Source: Halomonas cerina
GTDB taxonomy: Bacteria; Pseudomonadota; Gammaproteobacteria; Pseudomonadales; Halomonadaceae
Length of the DNA: 64,000 nt
Reading direction: 5' to 3'
Assembly (NCBI RefSeq): GCF_014192215.1
Contig: NZ_JACHXP010000015.1
Location: forward strand, 30,984 to 94,983
Part shown: piece after piece, positions 1-8,706 of the stretch
Layout: every line of letters starts with the position of its first letter
Numbering within the stretch: position 1 is the first letter of the stretch
Notes under the pieces: generated by a model
Database searches by the model: none
Seen by the model: only the letters and a program-made list of their open reading frames with translations
Told to the model about the DNA's origin: nothing
Position numbers and translations under genes: made by a program

Positions 1-219
1 GGCGGCAAACATGCCCACCACGAACAGCGGCAGGAAGAGTCGGAAGGCGGCATCAGGCTCCTGGATGCCATCGATCAGGCGCTTCATCATCTCGGCCAGC
101 GCCGTGCTCGAGGCGGCATAGATGACATAGCCAACAAGGGCTAGGGCGAAGGCACGCCAGTGGGGCCTGACATAGCCCAGCAGGCGCCGGTAGAGGGTCC
201 AGCCGGAGTGTTCGATCAC
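1..219 (-). CDS. msbA: Lipid A export ABC transporter/permease MsbA, N-terminal part (cut by window edge)
   Basis: Only the first 73 codons are inside the window; the gene runs off the left end. The visible peptide begins VIEHSGWTLYRRLLGYVRPH and continues into a hydrophobic segment ending GYVIYA, the cytoplasmic lead-in and first membrane helix of MsbA-type half transporters that flip lipid A-core across the inner membrane. I chose the GTG start at 219 because GGAG lies six bases upstream and the GTG overlaps the exbD stop as GTGA, a typical translational coupling. The ATPase domain is not visible, so the family call rests on the N-terminus and on the known exbB-exbD-msbA neighbourhood. Confidence 0.75.
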   Translation of the reverse strand, partial: MIEHSGWTLYRRLLGYVRPHWRAFALALVGYVIYAASSTALAEMMKRLIDGIQEPDAAFRLFLPLFVVGMFAA

Positions 220-638
220 GGTGTCTCCGCTTGTGTGGATGTCTGAGCGCGGGTGGCGATGCGCACGCGCTCGATGCCGAGTCCGCCGGCCCGATCCAGT
301 ACCCGTACCACATCGGCATGGGCGGCTCGGGCATCGGCTTCCACCACCAGGCCATGGGCCCGGGCGCGCTCGACCTGCCTGGCCAGGGCCTCGGTCAGGG
401 CGGCCTCGCCAAGGGTCCGCTCGCCGACACGGTACTCCCCTTGTGCCGTGACCACCACGGTCAGCGGCGAGACCGGCAGCGCGCCTCCGGCACGGCTCTC
501 CGGCAATGCGAGCTCCAGGGCCTGGCGGGTCTCGAAGGTGGTCGAGACCATGAAGAAGATCAGCAGCAGGAAGACCACATCGATCAGCGGCGTGAGGTTC
601 ACCTCCACCGGGTCCCGACGCGTGCGGGGAAACTTCAC
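216..638 (-). CDS. exbD: Biopolymer transport protein ExbD/TolR family
   Basis: The 140-residue protein has the ExbD/TolR plan: a short basic N-terminus, one membrane helix around residues 15-36 (VNLTPLIDVVFLLLIFFMV) and a periplasmic domain. Asp20 in LTPLIDVV corresponds to the protonatable aspartate that couples proton flow in this family. Its start overlaps the end of exbB by 4 bp and its stop overlaps the msbA start, so exbB-exbD-msbA are read as one unit. With ExbB it should form a proton-driven inner-membrane motor. Whether it serves TonB, or an envelope function linked to lipid A export as the neighbours hint, cannot be told from sequence. Confidence 0.9.
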   Translation of the reverse strand: MKFPRTRRDPVEVNLTPLIDVVFLLLIFFMVSTTFETRQALELALPESRAGGALPVSPLTVVVTAQGEYRVGERTLGEAALTEALARQVERARAHGLVVEADARAAHADVVRVLDRAGGLGIERVRIATRAQTSTQAETP

Positions 639-1336
639 GGCTGCTTCACCCGGGAAGCGGCATGCCCGTCGGCGGCCAGTGGATCACGCGCTGGATGGCC
701 TTGGTCATGCCGCTCGGCCAGGGTCAGCTCACCCGGATAATGGGCCAGGAACTCGACTACCTGACCGGCCTGCTCCTCCATGCGCACCGTGATATCCTCG
801 ACGCGGCGCTGGAAGTAGCGGTGGAACATCAGCGCGGGAATCGCCACGGTCAGGCCCGCCGCCGTGGTGACCAGAGCCCGGGAGATCCCCCCCGCGAGAT
901 CGGCGGTCCGGTTGGCCCCGTCACCGGCGACGATGACCGAGAACACCTCGATCATGCCCACCACGGTGCCCAGCAGGCCGATCAGTGGCGTGATGGCGGC
1001 GATGGTGCCCAGGGGGCTCAGGAAGCGCTCCATATCGTGGATCACCGCGCCGGCGGCCTCCTCGAGGCGAAAGCGGACCTGCTCGTGACCGAGCCGGGCA
1101 TTGCGCAGCCCGGCCGCCAGCACTCCCCCCAGCGGGGAGTGGCTCTCCAGCCAGTAGAGGTTGACCTGTCCCCGGGCCACCAGACCACAGACCTCCTGCC
1201 CGAGTCCACGGGGGGCGATGCGGCCCGCGCGCAGCGACCACAGGCGCTCGATGATGATCGCCGTGGCCGCGAGCGAGCAACCCAGCAGGGGAAGCATCAG
1301 CCAGCCTCCGGCGATCAGTGCATCCAGCATGTTCAT
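635..1336 (-). CDS. exbB: MotA/TolQ/ExbB proton channel family protein
   Basis: The protein has 233 residues with three hydrophobic segments, near residues 8-30, 105-133 and 150-172. The last two carry the conserved family core (TPLIGLLGTVVGMIEVF and ISRALVTTAAGLTVAIPALM). This is the pentameric channel partner of ExbD, which directly follows with a 4-bp overlap. The start is the ATG at 1336; a second Met two codons later is possible. The comEC stop lies about 20 bp upstream, so the two may be cotranscribed. The same exbB-exbD pair beside comEC and the lol genes is known in pseudomonads. Confidence 0.9.
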   Translation of the reverse strand: MNMLDALIAGGWLMLPLLGCSLAATAIIIERLWSLRAGRIAPRGLGQEVCGLVARGQVNLYWLESHSPLGGVLAAGLRNARLGHEQVRFRLEEAAGAVIHDMERFLSPLGTIAAITPLIGLLGTVVGMIEVFSVIVAGDGANRTADLAGGISRALVTTAAGLTVAIPALMFHRYFQRRVEDITVRMEEQAGQVVEFLAHYPGELTLAERHDQGHPARDPLAADGHAASRVKQP

Positions 1337-1358
1337 GGCAGTCGACTCCCTGGCACGG

Positions 1359-3695
1359 TCACCGGATCGCCCGGTCGGTAGCGGGCGATTCTAACGCAAG
1401 GCAGCCGCCTTCGACACCGCCTGCCCGCCAGGGGGCGGTGCGCTCGGCCCGCACCCGGGACGAGGCGGGGCCTCCGAGGTACAGGGTCACGGCGCCATCG
1501 CGCCCCGTGAACCACAGGCAGCTTCCCACTTCCCGGAAGCGGCGAACCACCCGCTCGGCCGGATGACCGAAGGGATTGTACCGGGCCGCGCTGAAGATCG
1601 CATGGCGGGGCGCCAGGCGCCTGACCAACTGCACGCCGGAGCTGGTGTGGCTGCCGTGATGGCCCACCACCAGCACCGTCACCGGACCGTCGATGCGTTC
1701 CAGGAAGGCGCGCTCGACCTGCCGGCCGGCATCCCCGGTCACGACCAAGCGGTGGGAACCGGCCCGTACCTCGAGCACGCAGGAGCGGTCGTTGGAGGTC
1801 AGGGGACCGGCCTGCACCGGGGGCCAGAGCGCCCGGAATTCCACGCCGTCCCGCCGCCAGGCGAGACCCGCGACACAGTGCTGGATCGGTACCGCTACCG
1901 GTGCCCCCGGGGGTGCCAGCCAGCGGTCGACCCGATGTGCGGCGAGCAGGGCCGGCACCCCACCGGCATGATCCAGATCGGCATGGCTGACGATGACATC
2001 GTCGAAACGCTGCCCCGGCCCCCACAGCGATGCCAGCGGCATGAAGCCGGAGCCGAAGCGCGGACCGGTATCGACCAGCGCCCGATAGCCGGCAGTACGC
2101 AGCTCCACCAGCTGGCCCTGGCCGACATCGTGCACCCGCACGCGCAGTACCCCGGGCATCAGGGTCGGCGACGTGGCGAGCAGAGGGATCAGGACCAGCA
2201 GCACGCTGCCGGCCAGGCGCAACCGCCGCTCGAGTCCCGGCAGGGCCCACAGCAGGCTGATCGCTCCCAGGGCCAGCGCCAGCGGCAGGAGGCGATCGGG
2301 GGCCGGCACCCGGAGGGGCAGCCATGCCACGGTTACCTCGAGCACCGCGGCCAGCACCGTCACCAACCCGCCGAACAGCCACCAGCAGAGGTCCGACAGG
2401 GGCGACAGCCAGGCCAGCAGCCAGCCGAGCAGCCCCAGTGGCACCATCAGGCTGCTGACCAGCGGAACGGCGATCAGGTTGACCAGCGGGGCGGCCGGGG
2501 CGACGCGTGAGAAGGCCAGCAGCCCGGCCGCCGCCATCAAGGGCGCCAGCAGCAGTTGGGAACGCACTAGGGCGAGGACCCAGCCCCGCACGCCTCGGGG
2601 CCGAGGGCGCCCTTGCCAGACCAGGATCAACAGAGCCACCGCGACGAAGGAGAGCCACAGGCCGGGACGCCAGGCCGAGAGAGGGTCCAGCAGCAACACC
2701 ATGGCCAGGGCCAACCACCAGGCCTGCCAGGGGCCCGGCGCATGACGCCCGCTGGCAACCCACAGCCCGACCAGGGTCATGACCATGGCGCGCAGTGCCG
2801 GGGGTTCCAGCCCCGCCAGCCAGGCGTAGCCAACCGCTGCAGCCCCGGCGAGCCACCAGGGCCAGACGGCCAGGCGCCAGACACCGGGCGTGACGCACCG
2901 GGCCAGGCCCCGGCAGAGCCCCAGCATGCAGGTGGCCACCAGCCCCACATGCAGGCCCGAGATCACCATCAGGTGCGTGGTGCCGCTGGCATTGAGCAGG
3001 TCCCAGTCCTCGCGGGTCAGCCGCTCGCTGGCCCCCAGCGTCAGGGCGGCCAGCCAGCGTGCGCTACGCGCCTCGAGATCATGGCTGGCCAGATGCTCGA
3101 GCGCCGCCTGTCGCAGCCGGACCCCGGAGGTGGCCAGCCGTTCGGGGGCCGGGTCCCGGCGCACATAGCCGGTGGCCTGGATGCCTTCCCGCCACAGCCA
3201 GGCCCGATAGTCGAACGCATGAGGATTAGCGAAGCCCGTGGGAGGGCGCAACCGGACCATCAGGCGCCAGCGCTCGCCGACCGCCATGTCCGGCGCTTCG
3301 AAGGCGCTTAACCGCACTCGCTTGAGCCTTTCGCACGAGGGAAGCCCCGCGTCCAGGGGACGACAGGCCTCGATCTCGAGGCGCAGGCGTGACAGCCGGG
3401 CCTCCCGACTCACCGCGACCAGACGTCCCTCCAGTACCAGGTCCTGGCGGGTCAGGCCCTCGGCAAGCTCGCCACCCCGTACCATCAGTAGCTGGCCGGC
3501 GAGGCTCAGCACCACCAGCGTGAGCAGCATGCCGAACCACTGCCTCGCGGCCAGCAGAACCAGCAGCCAGAGCCCGAGCCCCTGGAGCAGCGCGGCGCTG
3601 GCAAGATGGCCCGTCAGTACGCCCCCTAGGGTGGCGAGGGCCAGGGGAATGGCGATCCCGCCGCATCGCATGACATCATCCCTGATCGGCGCCAT
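1359..3695 (-). CDS. comEC: DNA internalization protein ComEC/Rec2
   Basis: The large membrane protein (778 residues from the ATG at 3695, 770 from the ATG at 3671 that opens MRCGG) has the ComEC order: an N-terminal membrane and soluble OB-like region, a central competence membrane domain (SGTTHLMVISGLHVGL) and a C-terminal metallo-beta-lactamase-like domain. The latter shows VHDVGQGQLVEL, LVDTGP, the metal motif SHADLDHAGG and VGHHGSHTSS. ComEC forms the channel that passes single-stranded DNA across the inner membrane during transformation. Full length and intact motifs argue for function. No other competence genes are in the window. Confidence 0.92.
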   Translation of the reverse strand: MAPIRDDVMRCGGIAIPLALATLGGVLTGHLASAALLQGLGLWLLVLLAARQWFGMLLTLVVLSLAGQLLMVRGGELAEGLTRQDLVLEGRLVAVSREARLSRLRLEIEACRPLDAGLPSCERLKRVRLSAFEAPDMAVGERWRLMVRLRPPTGFANPHAFDYRAWLWREGIQATGYVRRDPAPERLATSGVRLRQAALEHLASHDLEARSARWLAALTLGASERLTREDWDLLNASGTTHLMVISGLHVGLVATCMLGLCRGLARCVTPGVWRLAVWPWWLAGAAAVGYAWLAGLEPPALRAMVMTLVGLWVASGRHAPGPWQAWWLALAMVLLLDPLSAWRPGLWLSFVAVALLILVWQGRPRPRGVRGWVLALVRSQLLLAPLMAAAGLLAFSRVAPAAPLVNLIAVPLVSSLMVPLGLLGWLLAWLSPLSDLCWWLFGGLVTVLAAVLEVTVAWLPLRVPAPDRLLPLALALGAISLLWALPGLERRLRLAGSVLLVLIPLLATSPTLMPGVLRVRVHDVGQGQLVELRTAGYRALVDTGPRFGSGFMPLASLWGPGQRFDDVIVSHADLDHAGGVPALLAAHRVDRWLAPPGAPVAVPIQHCVAGLAWRRDGVEFRALWPPVQAGPLTSNDRSCVLEVRAGSHRLVVTGDAGRQVERAFLERIDGPVTVLVVGHHGSHTSSGVQLVRRLAPRHAIFSAARYNPFGHPAERVVRRFREVGSCLWFTGRDGAVTLYLGGPASSRVRAERTAPWRAGGVEGGCLALESPATDRAIR

Positions 3696-3801
3696 GGCCT
3701 TTGCCTGGCGCCCCTACGGAAAGCACGCCAGCGGCCATCATGGCGAGACACTCAGCTAGTATGGATAATAGCTCAGGTCCCGAAGCCGCGAGCCCGTCGA
3801 C

Positions 3802-4368
3802 ATGCCGCGCCGACTCCTGCAGCGCTATCTGCCTCACCCCGAGACCCTCCGGCGCCAGCGTTCACTGCGCTGCGTGAGTCACCTGACCGACACCCCCTCC
3901 CTGTGGCTCCTGTCGCGGCGAAGCGTCGCCAATGCCTGCTTCGTGGGACTGTTCAGCGCCCTGCTGCCGATCCCCTTCCAGATGCTGGTGGCGGCCGGTG
4001 GTGCCTGGCTGGTGCGCTGCAACCTGCCGCTCTCGGTGGGCCTGGTATGGATCACCAATCCCCTGACCATGCCGCTGATCTACTACGGTAACTACCGGCT
4101 CGGCGCCTGGCTGCTCGATGCGCCGGTGCGGGCGGCTCCGGAGCGGCTCAGTACCCAGTGGGTGGCCGAGCAGCTGCTGGACATCCTCCCCGCCCTGATG
4201 ACGGGCTCGGTGGTCGCGGCGGTGGTCGTCGGCTTGGCCGGCAACCTGATCATCCGGCTGCTGTGGCGCTGGCAGGTCTCACGCAGCTGGAAGCGGCGCG
4301 CGCGGCGCCGCCGGCAGCGTCACGCCAGCCGGGACGAGGCCCGCGGCTCCGACCCGGAGCGTGCCTGA
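3802..4368 (+). CDS. DUF2062 domain-containing membrane protein
   Basis: This 188-residue protein carries the DUF2062 core: SVANACFVGLFSALLPIPFQML followed by LSVGLVWITNPLTMPLIYY, then a C-terminal membrane helix (LPALMTGSVVAAVVVGLAGN) and a very arginine-rich tail. The function of the family is not established. Its position between comEC and the lol genes matches pseudomonads. It is divergent from comEC; a GATAAT at 3764 could be a -10 box, but the -35 is poor. It converges on lolD with a 38-bp gap in which I see no terminator. Confidence 0.85.
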   Translation: MPRRLLQRYLPHPETLRRQRSLRCVSHLTDTPSLWLLSRRSVANACFVGLFSALLPIPFQMLVAAGGAWLVRCNLPLSVGLVWITNPLTMPLIYYGNYRLGAWLLDAPVRAAPERLSTQWVAEQLLDILPALMTGSVVAAVVVGLAGNLIIRLLWRWQVSRSWKRRARRRRQRHASRDEARGSDPERA

Positions 4369-4406
4369 GGTCGGCGGGGAGGTCCTCGCGGCAGCGACGT
4401 TGGACG

Positions 4407-5144
4407 CTAGGCGTGACGGGCCTGTTCGGCGAGACGCCCGCCATCGAGCCTCAGGACCCGGTCCTGATGGGCGGCCAAGGCGGGATCGTGGGTGACGATG
4501 ACGAAGGCACAGGCCGCCGTGACGGCGAGTCCATCCATCAGCGCCAGGATGCTGGCGGCCGTGGCCTGGTCGAGATTGCCGGTGGGCTCGTCCATCAGCA
4601 CCAGGCTGGGATCGGTGACCAGCGCCCGGGCGATGGCCACCCGTTGACGTTCCCCCCCGGAGAGCTCACCGGGCTTGTGATCCGCCCGCTCCTGCATGCC
4701 CACCTTGTCCAGCAGTTCACGGGCCAAAGCCTCGGCGGCCTTCTTGCGCTGTCCGCGCACAATCAGCGGTAGGGCGGCGTTCTCCAGGGCGGTAAACTCC
4801 GAGAGCAGGTGGTGGAACTGGTAGACGAAGCCGATGTGGCGATTGCGGAAACGCCCCAGGGCGGCTTCCCCCAGCGAGAGCAGCGACTCCCCGGCGATCC
4901 GCACCTCCCCACGGGTGGGACGGTCCAGCCCACCGAGCAGGTTGAGCAGAGTCGTCTTGCCGGACCCGGAACTGCCCACGACCGCAACGCGCTCGCCGGC
5001 CCGCACCCGCAGCTCGAGACCATCCAGCACCGTCACGTCGCGCGGGCCCTCCCGATAGACCCGGGTCAGGTCGCGGCACTCGAGCATCACCTCGCGTATG
5101 GCGGGGGCGGTCTCCGACTGACGTGTCATGGCCGTCTCATTCAT
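4407..5144 (-). CDS. lolD: Lipoprotein-releasing system ATP-binding protein LolD
   Basis: The 245-residue ABC ATPase has the Walker A GSSGSGKTT near residue 58, the signature LSGGERQRVAIARAL, and the Walker B LVLMDEPTGNLD. It matches the LolD/MacB-type subfamily (FVYQFHHLLSEFTALENA). It powers extraction of outer-membrane lipoproteins from the inner membrane for LolA. It follows its permease with an 8-bp overlap. The start could be the ATG at 5144 or the internal Met at residue 6. Confidence 0.93.
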   Translation of the reverse strand: MNETAMTRQSETAPAIREVMLECRDLTRVYREGPRDVTVLDGLELRVRAGERVAVVGSSGSGKTTLLNLLGGLDRPTRGEVRIAGESLLSLGEAALGRFRNRHIGFVYQFHHLLSEFTALENAALPLIVRGQRKKAAEALARELLDKVGMQERADHKPGELSGGERQRVAIARALVTDPSLVLMDEPTGNLDQATAASILALMDGLAVTAACAFVIVTHDPALAAHQDRVLRLDGGRLAEQARHA

Positions 5145-6378
5145 AGCGCAGCACCTCGGCAGGCTGGACCCGTGCCGCCTTCCAGGCGGGGTACAGGGTT
5201 GACAGGAAGGTCAGGACGAAGGCCGCCGCGACGATGTTGCGCACATCTGTCCAGTTCAGGCGCGACGGCAGGTCGCTGATGAAGTAGACCCCGGCATCGA
5301 GGAACTGGATGCCCAGGACCGTCTCCAGGAAGGCGATGACATCGGCGATGGTCAGGGCCAGCAGGACTCCGAGGCCCACCCCCACCAGGATGCCGATCAC
5401 CCCGATCGCCACGCCCTGGACCATGAAGATGCCCATGATCGACCGCGGGGTGGCGCCGATGGTGCGCAGGATGGCGATGTCGGCATGCTTGTCGGTGACC
5501 ACCATCACCAGGGTGGAGACGATGTTGAAGGCCGCCACGGCGATGATCACCGTTAGCAGCAGGGCGATCATGCGCTTCTCCATCTGGATCGCCTGGAAGA
5601 GGTTGCCGTAGGAGTAGGTCCAGTCGAAGCCGCGATAGCCCGGTCCCAGGTCATCGATGATCGCCCGGGTGACGCTGCCGGCCTGGAACAAATCCTCCAG
5701 CTCGAGGCGCAGCCCCCCCACCGCATTACCCAGGCGGGCTAGGGTCTGCATGTCCTCCAGGTGGGCATAGGCCATGCTGGCATCGAGGTCCGCCCCGACA
5801 CTGAAGATGCCGCTTACGGTAAACCGCTTCAGGCGCGGGAAGACCCCCGCTGGCGTGATCGAGGCCTCGGGGACCAGCAGGGTCACCTGGTCGCCCACCG
5901 TTACCCCCAGGCGGCGGGCCAGGATCGCGCCCAGTACGATGTTCCACTCCCCCGGCGCCAGGTCATCGAGACGCCCTCGGGACATGTTCTCGTCGATGAT
6001 CGATACCCGCTGTTCCCACGCCGGCTCGATGCCATTGACCATGGCACCCTCGTTGCGCCCCCCCACCGAAAACATACCCTGCTGCTGCACATAGGGGGCC
6101 GCCCCGATGACCTGATCCCGCTGCGTCAGGCGCTCGGCCAAGGGCTGCCAGTCGGTGAGGCCGCCTGGGGCCTCGATTCGGGTATGCGGCACCATGCCCA
6201 GCACCCGGGTGCGCAGCTCGTGGTCGAAGCCATTCATTACCGACAGCACCAGGATGAGCACGGCGACGCCGAGCATCAGGCCCAACATGGAGGTCAGGGA
6301 GATGAAGGAGATGAAATGGTTGCGACGCTTGGCGCGCACATAGCGCAACCCGATCAGCAAAGGCAGACGGTCGAGCAT
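5137..6378 (-). CDS. lolC: Lipoprotein-releasing system permease (LolC/LolE/LolF family)
   Basis: The 413-residue FtsX-fold permease has an N-terminal cytoplasmic stub and first helix (RNHFISFISLTSMLGLMLGVAVLILVLSVMNGF), a periplasmic domain over residues 50-270, then three more helices and the conserved C-terminus LSTLYPAWKAARVQPAEVLRYE. With LolD it releases lipoproteins to LolA. In E. coli the order is lolC-lolD-lolE; here no second permease follows lolD, because the next gene is an opposite-strand DUF2062 gene. The protein may therefore act as a homodimer of the LolF type. I use lolC as the nearest symbol; the subtype is unresolved. Confidence 0.85.
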   Translation of the reverse strand: MLDRLPLLIGLRYVRAKRRNHFISFISLTSMLGLMLGVAVLILVLSVMNGFDHELRTRVLGMVPHTRIEAPGGLTDWQPLAERLTQRDQVIGAAPYVQQQGMFSVGGRNEGAMVNGIEPAWEQRVSIIDENMSRGRLDDLAPGEWNIVLGAILARRLGVTVGDQVTLLVPEASITPAGVFPRLKRFTVSGIFSVGADLDASMAYAHLEDMQTLARLGNAVGGLRLELEDLFQAGSVTRAIIDDLGPGYRGFDWTYSYGNLFQAIQMEKRMIALLLTVIIAVAAFNIVSTLVMVVTDKHADIAILRTIGATPRSIMGIFMVQGVAIGVIGILVGVGLGVLLALTIADVIAFLETVLGIQFLDAGVYFISDLPSRLNWTDVRNIVAAAFVLTFLSTLYPAWKAARVQPAEVLRYE

Positions 6379-6461
6379 GGGATCGTTCCTTGTCGGCGGG
6401 CGCCCATGGTACGGCTTTTCGATCGCCCCTGCATCGCCGTCAGGCGCGATTTGCGCGATCC

Positions 6462-6490
6462 TTGCATCATGGAAGACATCGCCCTACATT
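6462..6490 (+). promoter_or_regulatory. Candidate sigma-70 promoter of aguAB
   Basis: A -35 box TTGCAT (6462-6467), a 17-bp spacer and a -10 box TACATT (6485-6490) lie in the divergent gap between the lol permease gene and aguA, about 55 bp before the aguA start. The match is by eye only. Confidence 0.5.
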
Positions 6491-6544
6491 CGCCGACGCG
6501 GCCTGTCGCCGCCCTGTTGACCGCTTCGCAAGAGATCCCGCTCC

Positions 6545-7615
6545 ATGGCCAACCGCCTGCTACCCGAATGGACTCCCCAGGACGCCGTGCTGCTGACCTG
6601 GCCAGGCCCCGACAGTGACTGGGCTCCCCTGCTCGAGCGCATCGAGGCCACTCTCGAGGCCATGGTCGTGGCCATCACCCGCTACCAGTCCGTGCTGATC
6701 GCCGTGCCGGACGCCGCGACCCGCACCCACCTGACCAAGCGCTTTGGCTGGCTCGGGGTCCCGGACCATCGCCTGCGACTGGTCGTCGCACCGGCCGACG
6801 ACACCTGGACCCGGGACCATGGCCCGCTGGCCGTGTCGCAGGATGGTACCTCGCGACTGCTCGACTATGTGTTCACAGGCTGGGGCGGCAAGTACGCGGC
6901 GACCCTCGACAATACCCTGACCCGTCGCCTCGCCGAGGCCGGCCTGTTCGCCTGTCCGGTGGAGGCCCGCGAGCTGGTACTCGAAGGGGGAGCCCTCGAG
7001 ACCGATGGCGAAGGCACGCTGCTGACCACCGAGGCCTGTCTGCTCAACCCCAATCGCAATCCCCAGCTCGACCGGACCGCCTTGGAGGCGCGACTAAAGA
7101 CCGAGCTGGGGGTCTCGCGGATTCTGTGGCTCGCCCACGGGCACCTGGAAGGCGACGACACCGACAGTCACGTGGACACCCTGGTACGCTTCTGCGACCC
7201 CGCGACCCTCGCCTATGTGCGCTGCGACGATCTGGCCGACCCGCACTTTCCGGCGCTGGCCGCGCTGGAGGAGGAGCTACGTGCCCTGCGTCGCGCCGAC
7301 GGTGAGCCCTACCGCCTGATCCCGCTGCCCTGGCCCTCGGCCTGCTACGACCCGGTGGACGGTCATCGCCTGCCGGCGACCTACGCGAACTTCCTGATCA
7401 TCAACGGCGCCGTGCTGGTGCCGATGTACGGCGATGCCGCCGACAGCCGGGCCCTGGCCGCCCTCGGCGAGGCCTTCCCGAAACGGGACATCATCCCCAT
7501 CGACTGCCTCAGCGTGATCCGCCAGCACGGCAGCCTCCACTGCCTGACGATGCAACTGCCCACGGGCTGTCTGAGCCCCGTCACCCCGCAGCCCCCTCAA
7601 GGAGAGTTCCCATGA
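6545..7615 (+). CDS. aguA: Agmatine deiminase (agmatine iminohydrolase)
   Basis: The 356-residue protein belongs to the peptidyl-arginine deiminase-like (PAD_porph) family. The conserved blocks are in order: WTRDHGPLAV near residue 90, LVLEGGALETDG near 145, GHLEGDDTDSHVDTL near 200, and the C-terminal catalytic stretch SLHCLTMQLP with the nucleophile Cys333. It should convert agmatine to N-carbamoylputrescine and ammonia. The usual glycine run before the catalytic His-Cys is replaced by RQHGSL, a mild divergence from the P. aeruginosa-type enzyme. Its stop overlaps the start of aguB by 4 bp, and that pairing supports the function. Confidence 0.88.
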   Translation: MANRLLPEWTPQDAVLLTWPGPDSDWAPLLERIEATLEAMVVAITRYQSVLIAVPDAATRTHLTKRFGWLGVPDHRLRLVVAPADDTWTRDHGPLAVSQDGTSRLLDYVFTGWGGKYAATLDNTLTRRLAEAGLFACPVEARELVLEGGALETDGEGTLLTTEACLLNPNRNPQLDRTALEARLKTELGVSRILWLAHGHLEGDDTDSHVDTLVRFCDPATLAYVRCDDLADPHFPALAALEEELRALRRADGEPYRLIPLPWPSACYDPVDGHRLPATYANFLIINGAVLVPMYGDAADSRALAALGEAFPKRDIIPIDCLSVIRQHGSLHCLTMQLPTGCLSPVTPQPPQGEFP

Positions 7616-8514
7616 CCCGTACCCTCAAGGCCGGCCTGGTCCAGCAACCCGCCTGGCCCGACAAGCAGCGCAGCCTGGACGAGAGCGAGGCCGGGATCCG
7701 CGAGCTGGCCGCGGCCGGGGCCGAGCTAGTACTGCTGCAGGAGCTGCACGCCACCCACTACTTCTGCCAGTACGAGGACACCGAGCTGTTCGACCTGGCC
7801 GAGCCCCTGGACGGTCCGAGCGGTCGCCGCCTGGCGGCCCTGGCGGCCGAGCTCGGCATCGTGCTGGTGGGCTCGCTGTTCGAGCGCCGGGCCCCCGGTC
7901 TCTATCACAATACCGCAGTGGTCTACGATGGCGACCGGGGTCGCGTCGGGCACTATCGCAAGATGCACATTCCCGACGACCCGGGCTTCTACGAGAAGTT
8001 CTACTTCACACCCGGCGATCACGATGCAGCACGCGCCCAGGGCTTTACGCCCATCGACACCTCGGTGGGCCGGCTCGGGGTGCTGGTCTGCTGGGATCAG
8101 TGGTATCCCGAGGCCGCGCGGCTGATGGCCCTGGCCGGGGCGGAGCTGCTGCTCTATCCTACCGCCATCGGCTGGCATCCCCCCGACGACGAGGACGAGA
8201 AAGCCCGCCAGAAGGATGCCTGGACCCTCATCCAGCGCGGTCACGGTGTCGCCAACGGCCTGCCGGTGATCGTCGCCAACCGGGTGGGACATGAGCCGGA
8301 TCACTCGGGTGTCAGTCCGGGCATCGACTTCTGGGGCGGCAGCTTCATCTGCGGTCCCCAGGGCGAACTGCTGGCCCATGCCGGGCAGCAGGCCGAACGG
8401 CTGCTGGTGACCCTGGACATGACGCGCGGTGAGGAGGTACGACGGATCTGGCCCTACCTGCGGGACCGGCGCATCGACGCCTATGGGGACCTGACGCGGC
8501 GCTATCGGGATTGA
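7612..8514 (+). CDS. aguB: N-carbamoylputrescine amidase
   Basis: The protein has 300 residues and a nitrilase/carbon-nitrogen hydrolase fold. The catalytic triad is visible as Glu44 (LLQELHATHYF), Lys117 (HYRKMHIPDD) and Cys160 (VLVCWDQWYPE). The sequence around YEKFYFTPGDH and YPTAIGWHP is typical of the N-carbamoylputrescine branch. It completes the two-step conversion of agmatine to putrescine with AguA and is translationally coupled to it (ATGA overlap, with AAGGAGAG just upstream). A heptad repeat array begins directly after its stop codon. Confidence 0.93.
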   Translation: MTRTLKAGLVQQPAWPDKQRSLDESEAGIRELAAAGAELVLLQELHATHYFCQYEDTELFDLAEPLDGPSGRRLAALAAELGIVLVGSLFERRAPGLYHNTAVVYDGDRGRVGHYRKMHIPDDPGFYEKFYFTPGDHDAARAQGFTPIDTSVGRLGVLVCWDQWYPEAARLMALAGAELLLYPTAIGWHPPDDEDEKARQKDAWTLIQRGHGVANGLPVIVANRVGHEPDHSGVSPGIDFWGGSFICGPQGELLAHAGQQAERLLVTLDMTRGEEVRRIWPYLRDRRIDAYGDLTRRYRD

Positions 8515-8520
8515 GCGCGC

Positions 8521-8574
8521 CGAGCGCCGAGCGCCGAGCGCCGAGCGCCGAGCGCCGAGCGCCGAGCGCCGAGC
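8521..8574. repeat. Heptanucleotide tandem array A, (CGAGCGC)7.7
   Basis: Seven perfect copies of CGAGCGC plus CGAGC start 6 bp after the aguB stop, in the convergent gap with mutT. The array ends in the border CGAGCAGGATGATGCC, which is repeated exactly at the end of array B. Read on the minus strand (the mutT direction) the unit is GCTCGGC, close to the GCTCGAA of arrays B and E. The first bases after the mutT stop are also heptad-like (GCGCCAA, GCTGCAA, GCGCCGA). Confidence 0.95.
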
Positions 8575-8609
8575 AGGATGATGCCACCGGCAATGCTGGC
8601 ATCAACGAA

Positions 8610-8644
8610 GAAACCCCGCCGGACTCGACATCCGGCGGGGTTTC
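8610..8644. terminator. Bidirectional intrinsic terminator between aguB and mutT
   Basis: A perfect 14-bp stem, GAAACCCCGCCGGA pairing with TCCGGCGGGGTTTC around a 7-base loop, lies between two convergent genes. The A/T ends give short U runs in both directions. A smaller stem (GATGCCA/TGGCATC, 8580-8603) precedes it. Confidence 0.85.
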
Positions 8645-8706
8645 TCATGGACTTCTTCGATACCGGCTGCTCGTCACAGAGCAGCTCGGCGCTTGCAGCT
8701 TGGCGC

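Noticed and set aside
231..792. Long open frames on the + strand opposite exbB/exbD and similar frames opposite comEC, secA, rsmH and murE
   Set aside because: They are antisense shadows typical of GC-rich DNA, with no family motifs.
3229..3240. GCGAAGC words inside genes, for example in comEC and argJ
   Set aside because: They lack extended stems beyond the heptamer and are expected by chance at this base composition, so they were not counted with the intergenic hairpins.
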